Shown: piece by piece, positions 61,485 through 64,000 of the stretch
Position numbering within the stretch: the first letter of the stretch is position 1
Layout: every line of letters starts with the position of its first letter
Source: Phycisphaerae bacterium
GTDB taxonomy: Bacteria > Planctomycetota > Phycisphaerae > Tepidisphaerales > Tepidisphaeraceae
Reading direction: 5' to 3'
Assembly: GCA_030448225.1 (NCBI GenBank)
Contig: JAUJNJ010000030.1
Coordinates: 1-64,000, forward strand
Length of the DNA: 64,000 nucleotides
The notes under the pieces: model-generated
Databases searched by the model: none
What the model saw: the letters and a program-made list of their open reading frames with translations, nothing else
Told to the model about the DNA's origin: nothing
Translations under genes and position numbers: made by a program

Positions 61485-61859
61485 TCATCCGGCACGTCCG
61501 CGCGGCCGCCTCGACAGCACGATGAGCGCGACTCCGGCACCCGCGAAGCCTAGCGCGAAATACGTGGTCGGCAGGCTGAGAAGGGGTCGAGGCACGTACT
61601 CCTGGCCGGGGAAGGGCGGGTGGTCGAAGGCGATCCCGGCAGGACGCGTCGCTGCTTGGGCACGCAAGCTCTGCTCGAACTGCCGGTACGCTGGCGTCGG
61701 CGTCCTCAACACGTGCGAGTATCCGTAGCTGAGGAGGCCGCAGATGAGCGCAACCGCGAAGCAGACCGCCACCAGATATTCCATCACGCGCCACCACTGC
61801 CACCGATCGTGATCCGGCAACGGTCGCCCATAGTCGATGTGCGGAGGTTCAAGCGGCAT
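61485..61859 (-). CDS. Small membrane protein with two helices
   Basis: 124 residues, ATG start MPLEPPHIDYGRPLPDHDRW. Helix 1 about 27-47 (MEYLVAVCFAVALICGLLSY), a loop with RQFEQSLRAQAATRPAGIAF, helix 2 about 96-114. Intact. No family recognised. Confidence 0.6.
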   Translation of the reverse strand: MPLEPPHIDYGRPLPDHDRWQWWRVMEYLVAVCFAVALICGLLSYGYSHVLRTPTPAYRQFEQSLRAQAATRPAGIAFDHPPFPGQEYVPRPLLSLPTTYFALGFAGAGVALIVLSRRPRGRAG

Positions 61860-61961
61860 CCTCAGTACCGGATAACGTAAGGCCGATCAGTGGCGGGCGG
61901 GCTCGGCACACTTCGGAATCGCGAGGACCACGACGCCCACAAGGTCGGCTGCCGTGCGTGC

Positions 61962-62219
61962 TCAATAGGTATGTTCGACAGCAAAGTCTTTAGGTAAAGG
62001 TGTGCCGTCCTCGAATGGGTCCAGTTCCCTTCGCGCACGTTCAACCAACTCTGCAATCACGTTCGCTGGCACGTCGGAGAAGAGTCGCGTAGTGACCGTG
62101 TGGTCTGCGTCACACCGAAAGACCTCCGCGACGACATTCCGCGAAGCATCCAGCAGTTCGAGCCCCAATCCGTCACGGATCACGTCAGATGCAAGCAGTA
62201 ACTTCCAAGGCGGGGTCAT
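61962..62219 (-). CDS. Small hypothetical protein
   Basis: 85 residues, unbroken. MTPPWKLLLASDVIRDGLGL and LFSDVPANVIAELVERARRE show a strand-then-helix fold; DASRNVVAEVFRCDADHTVT in between. Proteins of this kind are frequent hypothetical genes in planctomycetes and cyanobacteria. AT content is a little higher than around it. Function unknown. Confidence 0.65.
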   Translation of the reverse strand: MTPPWKLLLASDVIRDGLGLELLDASRNVVAEVFRCDADHTVTTRLFSDVPANVIAELVERARRELDPFEDGTPLPKDFAVEHTY

Positions 62220-62387
62220 GGTGCTGTCTCTAGTTGGACGCTACGCCGACCGGACGCACAAATAGCATCTCCCGCCAGGGCACCCGCTCGCGTCGAAGCT
62301 CGGGCCTCAACGTGGCTTGGGATCCGGGTCAGGATGGTGTCGCCCTCCCCAACGATGCCGAATCCTTCGCCCGCGCTCGCAGCGTCC

Positions 62388-63191
62388 TCATTCGCCCGTG
62401 GCGTCGGGCACCGTGGCTGAGGCGTAAGGCGGGCGGAGCCAACTGCTGCAGAGGTAGCCGAGGATCGTGCCCCAGATCAGGACGTTGAACAGGATCGGCA
62501 GCAGGATGCCTTCGGCGCGGAAGCCGTTGAAGGCGGGTTGGCCCAGCGCGGGGGCCATGACGAGCCAGAGGAAGAGCGTGGGGAGCAGGCCGAACGCCAT
62601 CCCTTTCAGCACGGTGGGGCGGGAGACGATCAGGCCGAAGAGCGCGCCCCATAGCGCACCGGCGAGCAGGAAGCCGGCGGCGCCGAGCAGGTGGTCGAGC
62701 GCGGGGGAGCGGGCGCCGAGCCAGGCGCGTTCGGCAGCGACGAAGTTCGGCGCCGGCATGATGCCGGTCCAGAACGCGGTGTAGAGGATCGCCGCCAGCA
62801 CGGCCGCGCCGATCGCGCCGGCCGCCGCGCCGGTGACCCCGCGGGTGCCGGCGGCGTGGACCGGGTAGGACGGGCGGTCGGGCTCGACGGCGGCGGCGAT
62901 CGCGGGGCGCAGGCCCATGCGGGTGTCGGGGTCGATCTCCGGGTTGAGCTTGCGCGGGCGGGTGCGGTCGGCGGCGTCGGGGTCGGCGGCGGGTTCGCCG
63001 GTGCGGCCGGTGAGCAGTTCGCTCTCGCGGTCGCCCGTGCCGAACAGTTCCTCCGACGCCCCGGCCGGGCCGCTGTCGGAGGCGAGGTCGCGGCTGGAGC
63101 GGCCGAGCGCGGGCGTGCGCAGGTCGGGGTTGCCGGTGTAGCCGCTCAACCCGCCGCCGCCGGTGACGTTGCCCGAAGGGTCCCGTGACAT
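62388..63191 (-). CDS. Hypothetical protein with C-terminal four-helix membrane part
   Basis: About 267 residues, unbroken. The first 120 are polar and Gly/Ser/Asp-rich (MSRDPSGNVTGGGGLSGYTG), then RGVTGAAAGAIGAAVLAAIL and three further helices (LLGAAGFLLAGALWGALFGL, VLKGMAFGLLPTLFLWLVMA, GILLPILFNVLIWGTILGYL). Looks like an YqhR/DUF6789-type small membrane protein in the second half; not certain. Confidence 0.6.
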   Translation of the reverse strand: MSRDPSGNVTGGGGLSGYTGNPDLRTPALGRSSRDLASDSGPAGASEELFGTGDRESELLTGRTGEPAADPDAADRTRPRKLNPEIDPDTRMGLRPAIAAAVEPDRPSYPVHAAGTRGVTGAAAGAIGAAVLAAILYTAFWTGIMPAPNFVAAERAWLGARSPALDHLLGAAGFLLAGALWGALFGLIVSRPTVLKGMAFGLLPTLFLWLVMAPALGQPAFNGFRAEGILLPILFNVLIWGTILGYLCSSWLRPPYASATVPDATGE

Positions 63192-63652
63192 CGCGCGTGC
63201 TCCTCTCGCTGTTTTCGGTTGGCGGGTCGAATCCGAACCGCCGGTCAGCGATGAGCCTGCAATCGCCGGGCCATGCCGCCCGGTGGGGGCGACGGGAGTG
63301 CCGGACGGGCGAGCGAGAGCAGGCCGTCTCCGCTCGACGATGCCGAATTGCGCGCGTCCGGCGGATTCGGCTGACTGAACGCGGCGAAACCGCAAGCGCC
63401 CGCTGCGCCCGTTCACGCGCGCGGCGACGAACCGACGCGGGAATCGGGCGTTAGACCAGCTCGCATCTCCGCGCGGCATTGCTCCGGTGCATGACATCGT
63501 CAGCGCAGCAAAGGATCTTACGCGGGGCCCTGGAAGGTGTGTTGCAACAGGGTGGGAACTGGCTACTGCGCGGGACGACGAACACTGCCGTCTTCTCGCA
63601 CACCCTCTTCGGACGACAGGATCGGCGCAGCTATCAGGGGCCGCAACCGGCT
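63192..63652. other. Gap without a recognisable feature
   Basis: About 460 bases between the membrane protein start and the response regulator stop. No repeat of the families above and no convincing ORF. It should hold the promoter of the membrane protein gene (minus strand). Confidence 0.4.
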
Positions 63653-64000
63653 CTAATTGCAGAGCGGGCGGGTGTAGCGGTCGACCTGTTCGAGCATCTG
63701 CGCGATCGAGAACGTCGCCTTCACGAAGTAGTCCTTCGCGCCGAGTTGCTCGGCCCGGCGGATGCAGTGGGTGTCGCACTCGCCGGTGAGCATGATGACC
63801 GGCAGCGACTTCCACTGGGCGTCGCCCTTGAGGCTCTCGAGCACGTCGAGGCCGTCGAGCTCGGGCATGGCGATGTCGAGCAGCACGAGGTCGGGCCGCC
63901 GGGCGGCGGGGCGCTCGAGGCGGGCGAGCGCCTCGCGGCCGTTGCAGGCGGCCTCGGTTTCGTACCCTTCCTGTCGGAGCAACTTGATCAACGCGGCCCG
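63653..64000 (-). CDS. Response regulator receiver domain, 5' end outside window
   Basis: 116 residues visible: the frame runs through base 64000, so the N-terminal acidic pair lies beyond. LIKLLRQEGYETEAACNGRE, then PDLVLLDIAMPELDGLDVLE with the phospho-acceptor Asp, and VIMLTGECDTHCIRRAEQLG with the conserved Thr; GAKDYFVKATF has the Lys. No output domain follows: it ends LCN. A single-domain receiver, CheY-like, perhaps serving a kinase outside the window. Confidence 0.85.
   Translation of the reverse strand, partial: RAALIKLLRQEGYETEAACNGREALARLERPAARRPDLVLLDIAMPELDGLDVLESLKGDAQWKSLPVIMLTGECDTHCIRRAEQLGAKDYFVKATFSIAQMLEQVDRYTRPLCN

Overview
The window is GC-rich (roughly 70 percent by eye). 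Its gene content is typical of Planctomycetota: several type I sulfatases, a sulfatase with HEAT-like repeats, a DUF4159 protein, LamG and ThuA proteins, a DUF4091 protein, and many small membrane proteins without a known family. Phycisphaerae or a Tepidisphaera-like lineage is my best guess. No rRNA, tRNA or CRISPR array was seen.

Layout. 1-9.5 kb: partial Ala/Pro-rich protein, membrane-anchored protein, RAYT transposase between REP-like repeats, thiS, membrane protein, DUF3568 lipoprotein, thiG, small protein, rsmG, deaminase, two related membrane proteins. 9.7-14.2 kb: dinG-type helicase, AsmA-like protein, unknown anchored protein. 14.6-19.4 kb: two ABC half-exporters that look like one heterodimer. 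19.9-26.4 kb: hybrid histidine kinase with HPt, zinc-ribbon/DUF4159 protein, STAS protein. 26.7-35.7 kb: three minus-strand sulfatases, then a divergent DUF4091 protein. 36-40.7 kb: SemiSWEET-like and EamA transporters, ATP-grasp ligase, zinc metallopeptidase, TIGR02594 protein. 40.7-46.5 kb: pectate-lyase-superfamily protein, then a ydbL-ynbE-ydbH locus on the minus strand. 46.8-56.1 kb: MDR oxidoreductase, alpha/beta hydrolase, hrpB, metallophosphatase, zeta-toxin-like kinase with a small neighbour, M29 aminopeptidase, NIPSNAP protein, MazG-like pyrophosphohydrolase. 56.4-64 kb: LamG protein coupled to a ThuA-tailed protein, four small unknown proteins, a membrane protein and a partial response regulator.

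Two features dominate. First, many genes, including housekeeping ones (thiG, rsmG, hrpB), are cut into two or three frames by single-base indels, while neighbours such as dinG and two sulfatases are intact. I read this as patchy consensus error, so broken genes are listed as CDS over their full inferred span. Second, almost every long gap holds inverted repeats whose arms are short tandem arrays (CACGGAG, GCCAAGAC, GGGTAGA, CTCTCCCC and others). They are often nested inside one another and often begin at a stop codon. These elements are the least explained part of the window.
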